A stretch of DNA of 64,000 bases from Cupriavidus agavae (lineage in GTDB: Bacteria > Pseudomonadota > Gammaproteobacteria > Burkholderiales > Burkholderiaceae), in contig NZ_SGXM01000005.1 in NCBI RefSeq assembly GCF_004217045.1, forward strand, positions 62,001 through 126,000. Direction: 5' to 3'. How positions within the stretch are numbered: the first letter of the stretch is position 1; every line of letters starts with the position of its first letter. The notes below the pieces were generated by a model. It had not been told where the DNA came from. It did not search any database and saw nothing but the letters and a program-made list of their open reading frames with translations. Both the position numbers and the translations under genes were made by a program. This document shows positions 44,534 through 54,211 of the stretch, piece after piece.

Positions 44534-45598
44534 TCAGGGGGTGGGGCGCGCCGGGTCGTCGGCACCGTTCAGGTCCCAGCAGGCGATGAACAGCGCCGCC
44601 ACCAGCGGCCCGATCACGAACCCGTTGAGCCCGAACAGCGCCATGCCGCCCAGCGTGGAGATCAGCACCACGTAGTCGGGCATCTGGGTGTCCTTGCCAA
44701 CCAGGATCGGGCGCAGCACGTTGTCGACCATGCCGATCACCAGCACGCCGAAGCCGATCAGCACGCAACCCTTGAGCACCTCGCCCACCAGCAGGAAATA
44801 GACCGCCACCGGCAGCCAGATCAGCCCCGCGCCCACGGCCGGCAGCAGCGACAGGAACCCCATCACCACGGCCCACAGCAGCGCGCCCTGGATGCCGAGC
44901 ACGGCAAAGATGCCGCCGCCCAGCGCGCCCTGCACCACCGCCACCACGATGTTGCCCTTGACCGTGGCGCGTACCACGGTGGTGAACTTCTGGAACAGGT
45001 GGATCTTGTGCGCGGGGCTCAGCGGCACGGCCTGCCGCATGCGCCGGGCCAACTGGGTGCCGTCGCGCAGCAGGAAGAACAGCAGGTAGAGCATGATGCC
45101 GAAGCTGATCATGAACTGAGCGGTGTTCTGGCCGATGCTGAGCGCCCGCGTGGCCACCATCTGGCTGGTCTGCAGCGCGCTGGCGCTGAGCTTGTCCTTG
45201 ACATCGGAGAGGCTGGCCAGGTCGGCGCGGGCCAGGATGTCGCGCACCACCGGGGGCAGCGCGTCGGCGGCCGACTGGAAGTAGTGGCCGAAGTTGATCT
45301 GCCCGGACCGGATGCTGTCGTAGAGGTTTACGCCCTCCTGGATCAGCGACATCGTGATGAAGGTCATCGGCAGGATCACCAGTACCAGCACCAGCAGCAG
45401 GGTCAGCAGCGCCGCCAGGTTGCTCCGGCCGCGCAGCCGGTTCACCAGCCGCCGCTGCAGCGGCGCGAAGATGATGGCCAGCACCGCGCCCCAGAAGACC
45501 GCCCCGTAGAACGGCAGCAGGATCCAGATGAACGCCACGGTGACCAGCGCCAGCAACAGCAGGAAGAACTTGTGATGCAGACCGGGAGTATCGGTCAT
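44534..45598 (-). CDS. AI-2E family transporter (PerM/TqsA-like)
   Basis: Inner-membrane protein of 354 residues with eight helices. Family marks: N-terminal helices LFLLLLALVTVAFIWILLPF-like, the long cytosolic/periplasmic middle (about 95-150), VVQGALGGGIFAVLGIQGAL and PAVGAGLIWLPVAVYFLLVG, with LISTLGGMALFGLNGFVIGP near the end. AI-2E members export AI-2 or act as Na+/H+ antiporters; the substrate here is unknown. Confidence 0.88.
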   Translation of the reverse strand: MTDTPGLHHKFFLLLLALVTVAFIWILLPFYGAVFWGAVLAIIFAPLQRRLVNRLRGRSNLAALLTLLLVLVLVILPMTFITMSLIQEGVNLYDSIRSGQINFGHYFQSAADALPPVVRDILARADLASLSDVKDKLSASALQTSQMVATRALSIGQNTAQFMISFGIMLYLLFFLLRDGTQLARRMRQAVPLSPAHKIHLFQKFTTVVRATVKGNIVVAVVQGALGGGIFAVLGIQGALLWAVVMGFLSLLPAVGAGLIWLPVAVYFLLVGEVLKGCVLIGFGVLVIGMVDNVLRPILVGKDTQMPDYVVLISTLGGMALFGLNGFVIGPLVAALFIACWDLNGADDPARPTP

Positions 45599-45900
45599 GG
45601 GGATCCTTGGTGGGTCGAGCCAGGCGCCATTCTACGATGGCGGGTCAGGCGCTTCTGTCTGGCGCCCGCCTACATGACGCAGACATATGCGCAGACCGTG
45701 CCTGTCTGGACATCCGGGGCGTTTGCGCGCTCAACGACGTAGTCGTTTGCCTAGGGCAAGCAGTTTCGTCGCACCGGGGCAACAGTTCGTTTCGGTCCGT
45801 GAAAATTGTCGGCGCGCGGCGGCTTTCGTGGCCCATCCGGGAACAATTATCATTTACATTCATGGCCTTTCATGTCGTAAAAGTTACAAGGGAAGAGACC
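45599..45900. other. Divergent intergenic region with Fur-like site
   Basis: About 300 bp between the AI-2E-type gene and the TonB-dependent receptor. The right half is AT-richer and holds a Fur-box candidate at 45839-45857. A longer reading frame through this region from 45607 has no coding character and is rejected as an extension of the receptor. Confidence 0.6.
45839..45857. promoter_or_regulatory. Putative Fur box
   Basis: GGGAACAATTATCATTTAC matches the 19-bp Fur consensus GATAATGATTATCATTATC at 13 positions, counted by eye, with the core AATTATCATT well kept. It is 43 nt upstream of the FecA-like receptor start, where an iron-responsive repressor should bind. Confidence 0.55.
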
Positions 45901-48021
45901 ATGGATTCGAGCCGCCGCGGCCAGCAGCCTGCCGTACCCCAAACCACGTTGTGCGCCACGGCCGTTGCCGTGGCGGTCCTGTGCATGGCGCCGCCGGGCG
46001 CACTTGCCCAGACCGACGCCGCCGGGGAGGGCACCACCGAGAAGATGCTCGAAACGGTCTCGGTCACCGGCAACTGGCTCGGTACCGGCCTGCAGAACAG
46101 CGTCAAGACGTTCGCGGGCGCGCGGACCATCGTGGACGAGAAGCAGATCGAGCAGAGCGGCGCCACCAACATCGGCGACGTGATGCGCCGCATCCCGGGC
46201 GTGCAGTCCACCGACAACTCCGGCACGGCCGGCAGTTCGATCTCGCTGAACATCGGCGTGCGCGGCCTGACCGGGCGCTACACGCCGCGCTCGACGGTGC
46301 TGCTCGACGGCATTCCGCTGGCGGTGGCGCCCTACGGCCAGCCCCAGCTCTCGTTTGCGCCGGTCAGCCTTGGCAACATCGAGACGATCGACGTGGTGCG
46401 CAGCGGCGGCGCCGTGCGCTACGGCCCGCAGAACGTGGGCGGCATCATCAACTTCACGACCAAGCCGATCCCGGCCGGCCCCGGCATCACCGGCGACGCC
46501 TCGGTGCGCGAGAACATCTATACCGAGGGCGGCGGCAAGAACACCCAGTACGACGCCTTCGTGGGCACCACGCTGGAAAGCGGCCTGGGCCTGGCGCTGC
46601 TGTACTCGGGCATGACCGGCCGCGACTGGCGCAAGGGCAGCGACGACGACGTGCACGACCTGGCCGTGAAGTTCGCCTACGACATCACGCCGACGCAGCA
46701 GGTCTACGGCAAGCTGTCGTACTTCGACGTCAAGTCGAAGACGCCGGGCGGCCTGACCGTGGCCCAGTACAACGCCGATCCGTTCCAGAACACGCGTCCG
46801 AACGACTACTGGAGCGGCAACCGCTACGGCTTCGACCTCGGCTACATCAACACGATCTCGGCCAACCAGGAGTTCGAGATCCGCACGTTCTTCAACGACA
46901 GCTACCGCCAGAGCACGCTGCAGCAGACCGCCACGACGGCGATCTTCCAGCCGCGCAACTACACCACGTTCGGCATCGAGCCGCGCTTCACGCAGCGCGT
47001 GGCGCTGGGGCCGACCACGCACGACATCACGGTGGGCTACCGCTACATCCGCGAGCGCGGCGACGACAATTCGATCAATATCAATACGGTGACCGGCGTG
47101 CGCGGCGCGCCGTCGAGCTTCGACAACGCCACCGACGCCCACGCCGTCTACATCGACGACCGCATCGCCTACGGCAAGTGGCGCATCGTGCCCGGGGTAC
47201 GTTTCGAGCACATCAGCACCACGCGCCAGCAGGTCAATTCGCCGACCCAGTGGGACAGCGTAAACAACAAGGCGCTGCCGTCGCTCAATGTCTCCTACCT
47301 GGTCAACAGCGCCTGGACCGTCTTCGCGGACTACAGCACGTCGTTCGGCCCGGTGCAGAACATCCAGCTGAACTCGCAGACGCCCGGCAACCCGCTGCAG
47401 CCCGAAGTGGCCAAGACGTTCGAAGTGGGCACGCGCTGGACCGACAGCCGCATCAAGGCCGAGCTGACCGCGTTCAAGATCAAGTTCGACAACCAGATCC
47501 TGCAGGTGCCGGGCCTGGTGCCGGCCACGTTCCGGAACATCGGCGCCACCGACCACGACGGCGTGGAATCGGCCATCGACTACACGTTCGACCGCGCCAG
47601 CCTGCTGGGCGGCCTGAACCTGTACGCCAACTACACGTACACGCGCGCCATCCAGAAATCGGGCACCACGGCCGGATTAGACGTTCCCTTCTATTCGCGC
47701 AACACCGACACGCTGGGCGCCCGCTACGACTGGCGCAACTGGACGTTCAACGTGTCAACCACGCACCAGAGCTCGCAGTATTCGGACACCGCCAACACGG
47801 TCGCCGAGTCGGCCAGCGCCAACGTGGGCAAGATCCCGGGGTTCCGCACCTGGAACCTGCAGGCGATGTTCAAGGTGCCGCAATGGAAGCGCACCGACAT
47901 CACGATCGGCCTGAACAACGTGTTCGACAAGCGCTACTACACCCGCAACGTCGATGGCAATGCAGGCCGCATGGTCGGTGCGCCGCGCATGGTGTACATC
48001 CAGGCACGCGCTGGCTTCTGA
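45901..48021 (+). CDS. TonB-dependent outer-membrane receptor, FecA-like
   Basis: Outer-membrane siderophore receptor of 706 residues. The ATG at 45901 follows AAGGGAAGAG and opens a signal peptide ending ALAQ. The TonB-box-like ETVSVTG comes soon after. The plug contains VGVRGL-type LNIGVRGLTGRYTPRSTVLL, APYGQPQLSFAPVSLGNIET and AVRYGPQNVGGIINFTTK, close to FecA of ferric citrate uptake. The barrel ends in YIQARAGF with terminal Phe. There is no N-terminal signalling extension and no fecIR beside it, so it is a plain transporter. A Fur-like site precedes it. Ligand unknown; ferric citrate or a related carboxylate is a guess. Confidence 0.93.
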   Translation: MDSSRRGQQPAVPQTTLCATAVAVAVLCMAPPGALAQTDAAGEGTTEKMLETVSVTGNWLGTGLQNSVKTFAGARTIVDEKQIEQSGATNIGDVMRRIPGVQSTDNSGTAGSSISLNIGVRGLTGRYTPRSTVLLDGIPLAVAPYGQPQLSFAPVSLGNIETIDVVRSGGAVRYGPQNVGGIINFTTKPIPAGPGITGDASVRENIYTEGGGKNTQYDAFVGTTLESGLGLALLYSGMTGRDWRKGSDDDVHDLAVKFAYDITPTQQVYGKLSYFDVKSKTPGGLTVAQYNADPFQNTRPNDYWSGNRYGFDLGYINTISANQEFEIRTFFNDSYRQSTLQQTATTAIFQPRNYTTFGIEPRFTQRVALGPTTHDITVGYRYIRERGDDNSININTVTGVRGAPSSFDNATDAHAVYIDDRIAYGKWRIVPGVRFEHISTTRQQVNSPTQWDSVNNKALPSLNVSYLVNSAWTVFADYSTSFGPVQNIQLNSQTPGNPLQPEVAKTFEVGTRWTDSRIKAELTAFKIKFDNQILQVPGLVPATFRNIGATDHDGVESAIDYTFDRASLLGGLNLYANYTYTRAIQKSGTTAGLDVPFYSRNTDTLGARYDWRNWTFNVSTTHQSSQYSDTANTVAESASANVGKIPGFRTWNLQAMFKVPQWKRTDITIGLNNVFDKRYYTRNVDGNAGRMVGAPRMVYIQARAGF

Positions 48022-48042
48022 CGGCGTCGGGGGGGCGGGCCT

Positions 48043-48462
48043 TCACTCGTCGGTGGGGGCCTGGTTCCGGCTGCGCGCGTGGGAATCCTCGATGATGGTG
48101 TCCCACATGGCCAGCAGCCTGACGGCGCAGGGGTAGAGGCGGATCGCGGCGGGCGTGGGCAGCATCTGATTGGATTCGCGGATGAACAGGACCACGCCGA
48201 GGCGCTCCTCTATGCGGCGCGTGGCGTAGAGGATGCAGGCCGCGCGGATGCCGCTGTGGCGCTCCGCCGCAATGGCGGAGCGGAACTGCATCAACAGGAT
48301 GAAGCGGCGCAGATGCCCCGTGTTCACGTGGCGGATCGGCGGGTTGTGATGCTGGAAGTCTTCAGGGGGGCGGACTGGAAGGGCGACGGTGTAGCGCTCG
48401 CGTTCCGGTGCTGGGGTGCTGCCCGGCGGGTCCGGCTTGCGAGGCGGGTGAGTGGACCACAT
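48043..48462 (-). CDS. Orphan LysR-type HTH protein without effector domain
   Basis: Predicted protein of 139 residues starting MWSTHPPRKPDPPG at 48462. After a Pro-rich lead, residues about 52-120 align with a LysR DNA-binding domain: HLRRFILLMQFRSAIAAERH, then ACILYATRRIEERLGVVLFI and RESNQMLPTPAAIRLYPCAV. The chain ends soon after this (QAPTDE) with no effector-binding domain, and the frame is intact to its stop codon. Either a true HTH-only regulator or the remnant of a shortened LysR gene. Ribosome site is weak. It lies 21 nt from the end of the FecA-like gene, convergent. Confidence 0.6.
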   Translation of the reverse strand: MWSTHPPRKPDPPGSTPAPERERYTVALPVRPPEDFQHHNPPIRHVNTGHLRRFILLMQFRSAIAAERHSGIRAACILYATRRIEERLGVVLFIRESNQMLPTPAAIRLYPCAVRLLAMWDTIIEDSHARSRNQAPTDE

Positions 48463-48586
48463 AAGACTCGGAAGTAAGGCTTGGGAAGCGCGCATTGTCG
48501 GACTATTCACCCAATGGGCGTTTGCGCTCGCGCAAGGCGGTACCAAGCACGCTTATGCGAGTTTTCGAGGTCACGCGAAGATTTCG

Positions 48587-49621
48587 TCACTTGCCGCGTG
48601 CTGCGGCGAGGTTCGCGGCGATGCGCGCGGCGGTCTGAGAATCGGCTGGCAGCAGCCGTTGCAGATGCTCCCAGTGGGCCACCGCTTCGGCGGTATCGCC
48701 GCGCTGCGCGGCGGCGCTGGCCGCCAGCGCCAGGCCCTTGGGATCATCGGGGTCCGCGGCCAGCGCGGCCCGGATCTGCGTCAGCGCCTGGCCCTGCAGC
48801 GAGCCGTCGTTGACGCTGGCGAGCACGTCGGCATAGTCCGAGCGTAGCGACGCGACGCCCGGGGCCAGCGCCACGGCCTTGCCATACGCGGCGGCCGCAT
48901 CGTCGAACCGTTCCATCACCGCGTAGGACCGCGCCAGCATGGCCCAGCCCTGCGCATCGTCCGGATTTGCCTGAAGCCGCCGCGCCAGCCCGTCCACCAT
49001 CGATTCGATCTGACCGATTGTCGGAGTATGGGCATCGCCGGACAGGCTGTGCGCGTCGTCGCCCTGTATCACCGCGGCCGGGTTGCCGAGATGGAGGTAG
49101 AGCAGGGCGGCGGCAGGGGGCAGGACGACGGAGAGGGTAGCGGTGGTCCAGCGGGAGCCGGTTTGCTGCCCTCTCCCGCATGCGGGAGAGGGGTTGGGGG
49201 AGCGAACCGTGGGTGCGGCAAGCGGAAGCGGCGAGCGAACCGAACGCCGCCCTCTTGCCCACCGCCGCCACAACCACGCCACCACCCCCGCCAGCAATCC
49301 GAACGGTCCCAGCCACAGCAGCCATGTCGACGCCTGGAAAGGCGGGTCGTACAGCACGAACTCGCCGTAGCGCTGCACCATGAAGTCCTTGATCGTCTGG
49401 TCGCTGGCGCCCTGGGTCAGCTGCGCGCGGATCTGGGCGCGCAGGTCGATGGCCAGTTCGGCGTTGGAATCGGCCAGTGTCTGGTTCTGGCAGACCACGC
49501 AGCGCAGTTGCTGCGCCAGCGCGTGCACGCGCGCGTCGAGATCGGCGTCGGACGGGGCGGCGTGGGCCGCGTGGGCCGATACCGCCACGGCCAGCCCCAG
49601 CGCGGCAAGCAGGCTACGCAT
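48587..49621 (-). CDS. ccmH: Fused CcmH-CcmI cytochrome c maturation protein
   Basis: Membrane-bound heme-lyase component of 344 residues. The N-terminal part is CcmH with signal peptide (to about residue 22), the redox motif LRCVVCQNQT (Cys41, Cys44) and one helix at about 99-118. The C-terminal part is CcmI-like with a second helix and TPR repeats (GWAMLARSYAVMERFDDAAA). E. coli CcmH has the same two-part build, while many beta-proteobacteria keep ccmH and ccmI apart. In the linker, residues about 144-151 (PSPACGRG) are encoded by a perfect REP-type palindrome. Its start overlaps ccmG by 8 nt; it ends the operon. Confidence 0.9.
   Translation of the reverse strand: MRSLLAALGLAVAVSAHAAHAAPSDADLDARVHALAQQLRCVVCQNQTLADSNAELAIDLRAQIRAQLTQGASDQTIKDFMVQRYGEFVLYDPPFQASTWLLWLGPFGLLAGVVAWLWRRWARGRRSVRSPLPLAAPTVRSPNPSPACGRGQQTGSRWTTATLSVVLPPAAALLYLHLGNPAAVIQGDDAHSLSGDAHTPTIGQIESMVDGLARRLQANPDDAQGWAMLARSYAVMERFDDAAAAYGKAVALAPGVASLRSDYADVLASVNDGSLQGQALTQIRAALAADPDDPKGLALAASAAAQRGDTAEAVAHWEHLQRLLPADSQTAARIAANLAAARGK
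49169..49192. repeat. Perfect 24-bp REP-type palindrome inside ccmH
   Basis: CCCTCTCCCGCA (49169-49180) and TGCGGGAGAGGG (49181-49192) are exact reverse complements. The element lies within the ccmH linker and is read in frame. Related copies are at 30163-30208 and 36578-36604. Confidence 0.9.
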
Positions 49622-50162
49622 GGCTGCCCTCCTGCTCCAGCTGGCGCAGCAGCGGCTTGATCTGCCGTTCGAGGGACTCGGGCGTGACCGGGCCCACCTG
49701 GCGGAAGCGCACCACGCCCTGCCGGTCGATGATGTAGGTCTCGGGCACGCCGTAGACGCCGAAATCGATGCCCACGCGGCCGTCGGCATCCACCAGCGAG
49801 TGCACGTAGGGATCGCCCATCTGCCGCAGCCAGCCACGGGCGGCCGGTTCGGTGTCCTTGTAGTTCAGGCCGTAGAGCGGCACCGTGGACTGCCCGGCGA
49901 ATTCCACCAGCAGCGGATGCTCGCTGCGGCACGCGGCGCACCACGACGCCCAGACGTTCAGGATCCACACCTTGCCGCGCAGGTCGGCGGCGCTGACCAT
50001 GGGCGGCGCCGAGGGCGGGGCGTCGAGCACCGGCAGCGCGAACTGCGGTGCCGGGCGCCCGACCAGTGCCGAGGGCAACTGGCGCGGATCGTGGCGCAGG
50101 CCGGCGCCGAGCGCCAGCACGATGGCGACAAAGACAGCGAGTGGCAGCAGGAAGCGGGTCAT
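49614..50162 (-). CDS. ccmG: CcmG thiol-disulfide oxidoreductase (DsbE)
   Basis: Membrane-anchored thioredoxin-like protein of 182 residues that keeps apocytochrome Cys residues reduced for heme attachment. The N-terminal helix is FLLPLAVFVAIVLALGAGL. The active site is WASWCAACRSEH (Cys75, Cys78), with GVPETYIIDRQG holding the cis-Pro (YGVPET) and GVVRFRQVGPVT near the end. It overlaps ccmF by 4 nt and ccmH by 8 nt. Confidence 0.95.
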   Translation of the reverse strand: MTRFLLPLAVFVAIVLALGAGLRHDPRQLPSALVGRPAPQFALPVLDAPPSAPPMVSAADLRGKVWILNVWASWCAACRSEHPLLVEFAGQSTVPLYGLNYKDTEPAARGWLRQMGDPYVHSLVDADGRVGIDFGVYGVPETYIIDRQGVVRFRQVGPVTPESLERQIKPLLRQLEQEGSHA

Positions 50163-52162
50163 GGGCGCCCATCCTCGCGGCGCGGCAACGCCAGCGGCGG
50201 CACCGATGCCACGGCAACCGGGTCCGGCTGGCGCACCCGGTACTGGCGGTAGCGGCGATCGCACGCGGCCATCAGCCCGCCCAGGGCCATCAGGCCGCAG
50301 CCGGCCCAGATCCACTTCACGAACGGCTTCACATAGATGCGCACCGCCCAGACCCGCTCGCCGGCGGCCTCGCCGATGGCCACGTAGAGATCCCGCGCGA
50401 AGCCGGTGTCGATGGCGGCCTCGGTGGTCGGCATGTCCTGGCTGCGGTAGATGCGCCGCTCGGTGCCGAGCGTGGTGACCGGCTGGCCGTGGCGCGTGAC
50501 CGAAATCACCCCGCGCAGCGCCTCGTAGTTGGGGCCCGTGACCGGCACCACGCCGTCGAAGCGGAACACGTAGCCCTCCACCGTGACCGAGTCGCCGGGA
50601 CGCATCGCCAGTTCGCGCATGGTTTCCTGGCTGTTGACCATCGTCACGCCGACGATGAACACGCCCACGCCCGCGTGGGCCAGCAGCATGCCGCCGTAGC
50701 TGGCCGGCAGCTGGCGCAGCGCGGCGCGCCAGCCATCGCGGTGCTTCAGCTTGCCGGCCAGGCTGACCGCCGCGCTGAGCAGGACCCACGCGGCCAGCGT
50801 CAGGCCAATGCCGGTCAGTGCCGAGGGGTGGCGCAGCACCAGCAGCAGCCCCAGCCCCACGGCCACGCTGGCCACGGCGGCCCAGCGCAGGCGCCGCGCC
50901 ATCGGCGGGAACTCGCCCCGGCGCCAGCGCGCCAGCGGCGCGGCGCCCATCAGCAGCACGGCCGGGGCCATCAGTGGCGCGAACACCTGCTCGAAATACG
51001 CCGGCCCCACCGAGACCTTGCCAAGCCCCAGCACGTCGAGCAGCAGCGGGTAGAGCGTGCCCAGCAGCACGGCGGCGGCGGCCACGGCCAGCAGCACGTT
51101 GTTGGCCAGCAGGAAGGTCTCGCGCGAGGCCAGCGTGAAATCGGCGCGGCGCGTCAGTTGCGGGGCGCGCCACGCGAAGATCGCCAGCGCCAGCCCCGTG
51201 ACCAGCGCCAGCAGCGTCAGGATGAACACGCCGCGCTTCGGGTCCACGGCGAACGCGTGTACCGAGGTCAGGACGCCCGAACGAACCAGGAACGTGCCGA
51301 GCAGGCTCAGCGAGAACGTGAAGATGGCCAGCAGCGCCGTCCAGGCGCGGAACGCGCCGCGTTTCTCGGTCACGGCCAGCGAGTGGATCAGCGCCGTGCC
51401 AGCCAGCCAGGGCATGAACGACGCATTCTCGACGGGGTCCCAGAACCACCAGCCGCCCCAGCCCAGCTCGTAGTAGGCCCACATGCTGCCCAGCGCGATG
51501 CCCACGGTCAGGAACAGCCACGCCAGCAGCGTCCACGGCCGCGACCAGCGCGCCCAGGCCGCGTCGAGCCGGCCTTCGAGCAGCGCGGCCAGCGCGAACG
51601 CGAACGCCACGGCAAAGCCCACGTAGCCCATGTAGAGGAAGGGCGGGTGGAACACCATGCCGGGGTCCTGCAGCAGCGGATTGAGGTCGCGCCCCTCCAT
51701 GGCACGGGGCAGCAGGCGGAGGAACGGGTTCGATGACAGCAGCAGGAACAGCAGCAGCCCGCTGGAAATCGCGCCCATCACGCCGAGCACGCGCGCCACG
51801 AACGGCAGCGGCAGCGGGCGGCTGAACAGCGCTACCGCGCACGACCAGCCGGCCAGCATCAGTGTCCAGAGCAGCATCGAGCCCTCGTGCCCGCCCCAGA
51901 CCGCCGCGACGCGGTAGGCCAGCGGCAGCGCGCTGTTCGAGTTGCCGGCCACGTAGCGCACGCTGAAATCGTTGCCGACGAAGGCCAGGGTCAGCGCCAG
52001 GTAGGCGGCCAGCACCAGCAGCCATTGCAGCACGGCGGTGCGCCGCGCCAGCGCCATCCACGGCACGAAGCCGCGCGCCGCGCCGGCCAGCGGCAACGCG
52101 GCCTGCACCAGCGAGGCCAGCAGCGCGCAGATCAGGGCGAAATGGCCGAGTTCGACGATCAT
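50159..52162 (-). CDS. ccmF: CcmF heme-lyase subunit
   Basis: Large inner-membrane protein of 667 residues with about 15 helices that joins heme to apocytochrome c. The tryptophan-rich WWD domain reads [20 protein letters not shown], followed by [20 protein letters not shown]. Periplasmic His residues and a large loop with [17 protein letters not shown] near the C-terminus are typical. Full length for the family. Overlaps ccmE by 4 nt. Confidence 0.97.
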   Translation of the reverse strand: MIVELGHFALICALLASLVQAALPLAGAARGFVPWMALARRTAVLQWLLVLAAYLALTLAFVGNDFSVRYVAGNSNSALPLAYRVAAVWGGHEGSMLLWTLMLAGWSCAVALFSRPLPLPFVARVLGVMGAISSGLLLFLLLSSNPFLRLLPRAMEGRDLNPLLQDPGMVFHPPFLYMGYVGFAVAFAFALAALLEGRLDAAWARWSRPWTLLAWLFLTVGIALGSMWAYYELGWGGWWFWDPVENASFMPWLAGTALIHSLAVTEKRGAFRAWTALLAIFTFSLSLLGTFLVRSGVLTSVHAFAVDPKRGVFILTLLALVTGLALAIFAWRAPQLTRRADFTLASRETFLLANNVLLAVAAAAVLLGTLYPLLLDVLGLGKVSVGPAYFEQVFAPLMAPAVLLMGAAPLARWRRGEFPPMARRLRWAAVASVAVGLGLLLVLRHPSALTGIGLTLAAWVLLSAAVSLAGKLKHRDGWRAALRQLPASYGGMLLAHAGVGVFIVGVTMVNSQETMRELAMRPGDSVTVEGYVFRFDGVVPVTGPNYEALRGVISVTRHGQPVTTLGTERRIYRSQDMPTTEAAIDTGFARDLYVAIGEAAGERVWAVRIYVKPFVKWIWAGCGLMALGGLMAACDRRYRQYRVRQPDPVAVASVPPLALPRREDGRP

Positions 52163-52623
52163 CGCCGCACCCCGGCGCTTCCGGCGCTTCCGGCGCCGTC
52201 GTTGGCCGCGCGCTTGAGCGCCTCGGCCGCCTCGGGCGGCATGTAGTTCTCGTCGTGCTTGGCCAGCACCTCGCTGGCCACGAACGTGCCGCCGGCGTCC
52301 AGGGCGCCGCGCGCCACCACGCCCTTGCCTTCGCGGAACAGGTCGGGCAGCAGGCCGCGATAGACCACGGGCACCGTGTGTCGGGTATCGGTCACCACGA
52401 AATGGATCGTCAGCGATTCGCCCTCGCGCCGGATCGAGCCGGGCTCGACCAGCCCCCCTAGCCGGAACGCGCGGGCCACCGGCGCCTCGCGCGCGGCAAT
52501 CTGGCTCGGGCTGAAGAAGAACACCAGGTTCGACCGGAACGCGTTGAGCACCAAAGCCAGCGCCACGCCGCCGCAGGCCAGTGCGGCAAGCAGCAGCGAG
52601 AGCCGGCGCTGGCGCGGCGTCAT
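52159..52623 (-). CDS. ccmE: CcmE periplasmic heme chaperone
   Basis: Membrane-anchored heme carrier of 154 residues. An N-terminal helix is followed by an OB-fold with the heme-binding His123 in [16 protein letters not shown], the classic HxxxY pattern. The start [12 protein letters not shown] at 52623 overlaps ccmD by 4 nt. Confidence 0.96.
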   Translation of the reverse strand: MTPRQRRLSLLLAALACGGVALALVLNAFRSNLVFFFSPSQIAAREAPVARAFRLGGLVEPGSIRREGESLTIHFVVTDTRHTVPVVYRGLLPDLFREGKGVVARGALDAGGTFVASEVLAKHDENYMPPEAAEALKRAANDGAGSAGSAGVRR

Positions 52624-52739
52624 TGCGGATCGTCCGGCAGGGCGCGCCGGCGCCGGCGCGCCAGCAACGCGAGTTCGAGCACGATCGCCAGGCAGGCCAT
52701 GCCGAAGGCGCCGGCGAGGTAGGCCGCGTGCCCGCTCAT
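52620..52739 (-). CDS. ccmD: CcmD small membrane protein
   Basis: Protein of 39 residues with one helix ([20 protein letters not shown]) and a basic tail [12 protein letters not shown], as usual for CcmD. It aids release of heme-loaded CcmE from CcmABC. It sits between ccmC and ccmE with 4-nt overlaps at both ends. Confidence 0.9.
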   Translation of the reverse strand: MSGHAAYLAGAFGMACLAIVLELALLARRRRRALPDDPQ

Positions 52740-53524
52740 GGCATGGCCTCCCGCGCGGGCGCGCCAATCTCTCCCCGCTCGCGCAGCAGGCAGCGCACGC
52801 GCACCAGCGCCACGGCGATCGTGTACATCCAGCAGGCCAGCGCCATGGCCAGCATGCCGGCCAGCATCGTGGCGGCCATGGTGGGGGCGGCGGTCAGGCT
52901 GACCGATGCGCCCTGGTGCAGCGTGTTCCACCACTGCACCGAGAAATAGATGATCGGGATGTTGGCCACGCCCACCAGCGCCAGCACGGCGCAGGCGCGC
53001 TCGGCGCGGCGCGGCTCTTCGATGGCGGAGGCCAGCGCGATATAGCCCAGGTAGAGGAACAGCAGGATCAGCTCGGACGTAAGCCGCGCGTCCCAGACCC
53101 AATACGTGCCCCAGGTGGGTTTGCCCCAGAGCGCACCGGTCCACAGTGCCAGGAACGTGAACATGGCGCCGGTCGGGGCCAGTGCCTGGGCCATCAGCGA
53201 GGACACCCGCGTGCGCAGCACCAGCGCCAGCGCGCTGTAGCCGGCCATCAGCACGTAGATGAACATCGACATCCAGGCGGCGGGCACGTGGATGAAGATG
53301 ATGCGGTAGACCTCGCCCTGCTGGGCGTCGGTGGGCGCCACCGCGAAGCCGAGCCACAGGCCGATGGCGAGCCACGCCAGCGCCAGCGCAAAGAACCACG
53401 GCGCCAGCCGGCCTGCCAGCGGGTAGAAGGCGGCGGGGGAGGCCAGCCGGGTCCAGCGCAGGCGCGGCGCGGGCCGGTTGCGGGAGGGCGCGTCAGGCAG
53501 CGGGAGGTTGCGGTGCATCGCCAT
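52736..53524 (-). CDS. ccmC: CcmC heme-handling membrane protein
   Basis: Inner-membrane protein of 262 residues with six helices that presents heme to CcmE. The WWD motif is [36 protein letters not shown] precedes it and carries a conserved His. Starts at 53524 or, six nt later, at 53518. The gap to ccmB is 18 nt. Confidence 0.96.
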   Translation of the reverse strand: MAMHRNLPLPDAPSRNRPAPRLRWTRLASPAAFYPLAGRLAPWFFALALAWLAIGLWLGFAVAPTDAQQGEVYRIIFIHVPAAWMSMFIYVLMAGYSALALVLRTRVSSLMAQALAPTGAMFTFLALWTGALWGKPTWGTYWVWDARLTSELILLFLYLGYIALASAIEEPRRAERACAVLALVGVANIPIIYFSVQWWNTLHQGASVSLTAAPTMAATMLAGMLAMALACWMYTIAVALVRVRCLLRERGEIGAPAREAMP

Positions 53525-53542
53525 GTTTTGTCGGGCTATTGG

Positions 53543-54211
53543 CTATTCCATCGAAATGCGCAGACCCGCCGCCGTGGCCAGCGGGCAGACGCACAGCGAG
53601 AGCGCCAGGCACGCGCCCAGCAGCGAGAAATGCGGCGCCACGTCGAGCCCGGCGTCGGCGGCGGCGCCGGCACCGGCACCGAAGACCAGCACGGGGATCG
53701 ACAGCGGCAGCACCAGCACGCACAGCAGCACGGCGCCGCCGCGTACGCCCAGCGTCAGTGCCGCGCCGACCGCGCCGATCAGGCTCAGCGCCGGGGTGCC
53801 GACCAGCAGCGAGGCGGTCAGCAGCAGCGTGGCGCTGCCCGGCAGGCTGTACTGCTGCGCCAGCAGCGGCGTCAGCACCAGCAGTGGCAGGCCGCTGGCC
53901 AGCCAGTGCGCGCAGATCTTGCCAAGTGCCAGCAGCGCGAGCGGGTGGGGCGAGAGCAGCAATTGGTCGAGGCTGCCATCGGCGTGTTCCTGCGCGAACA
54001 GCCGCGAGAGTGCCAGCATGGACGCCAGCAGCGCGGCCACCCAGAGGATGCCGGGCGCCAGCAGGCGCAACTGCTGCGGATCGGGACCGATCGCCAGCGG
54101 GAACAGGCTCGACACGATCACGAAGAACACCACGCTCGCCAGCAGGCTGCTGCGCCGCCGCCAGGCGATCGACAGGTCGTGGGCGATGACCGAAGCCAGT
54201 ACGGCGATCAT
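53543..54211 (-). CDS. ccmB: CcmB ABC-type membrane protein
   Basis: Inner-membrane permease-like subunit of 222 residues with six helices, partner of CcmA. QEHADGSLDQLLLSPHPLAL is the family's coupling region, and LPLSIPVLVFGAGAG lies near the end. The start MIAVLASVIAHDLSIAWRRR at 54211 overlaps ccmA by 4 nt. A longer reading frame to 54664 overprints ccmA and is not used. Confidence 0.95.
   Translation of the reverse strand: MIAVLASVIAHDLSIAWRRRSSLLASVVFFVIVSSLFPLAIGPDPQQLRLLAPGILWVAALLASMLALSRLFAQEHADGSLDQLLLSPHPLALLALGKICAHWLASGLPLLVLTPLLAQQYSLPGSATLLLTASLLVGTPALSLIGAVGAALTLGVRGGAVLLCVLVLPLSIPVLVFGAGAGAAADAGLDVAPHFSLLGACLALSLCVCPLATAAGLRISME

Noticed and set aside
42188..45742. 1184-codon plus-strand frame
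   Set aside because: Runs antisense through PNPOx, GST, LysR and AI-2E-type genes that have clear motifs; composition is His/Arg/Gln-rich, typical of an overprint.
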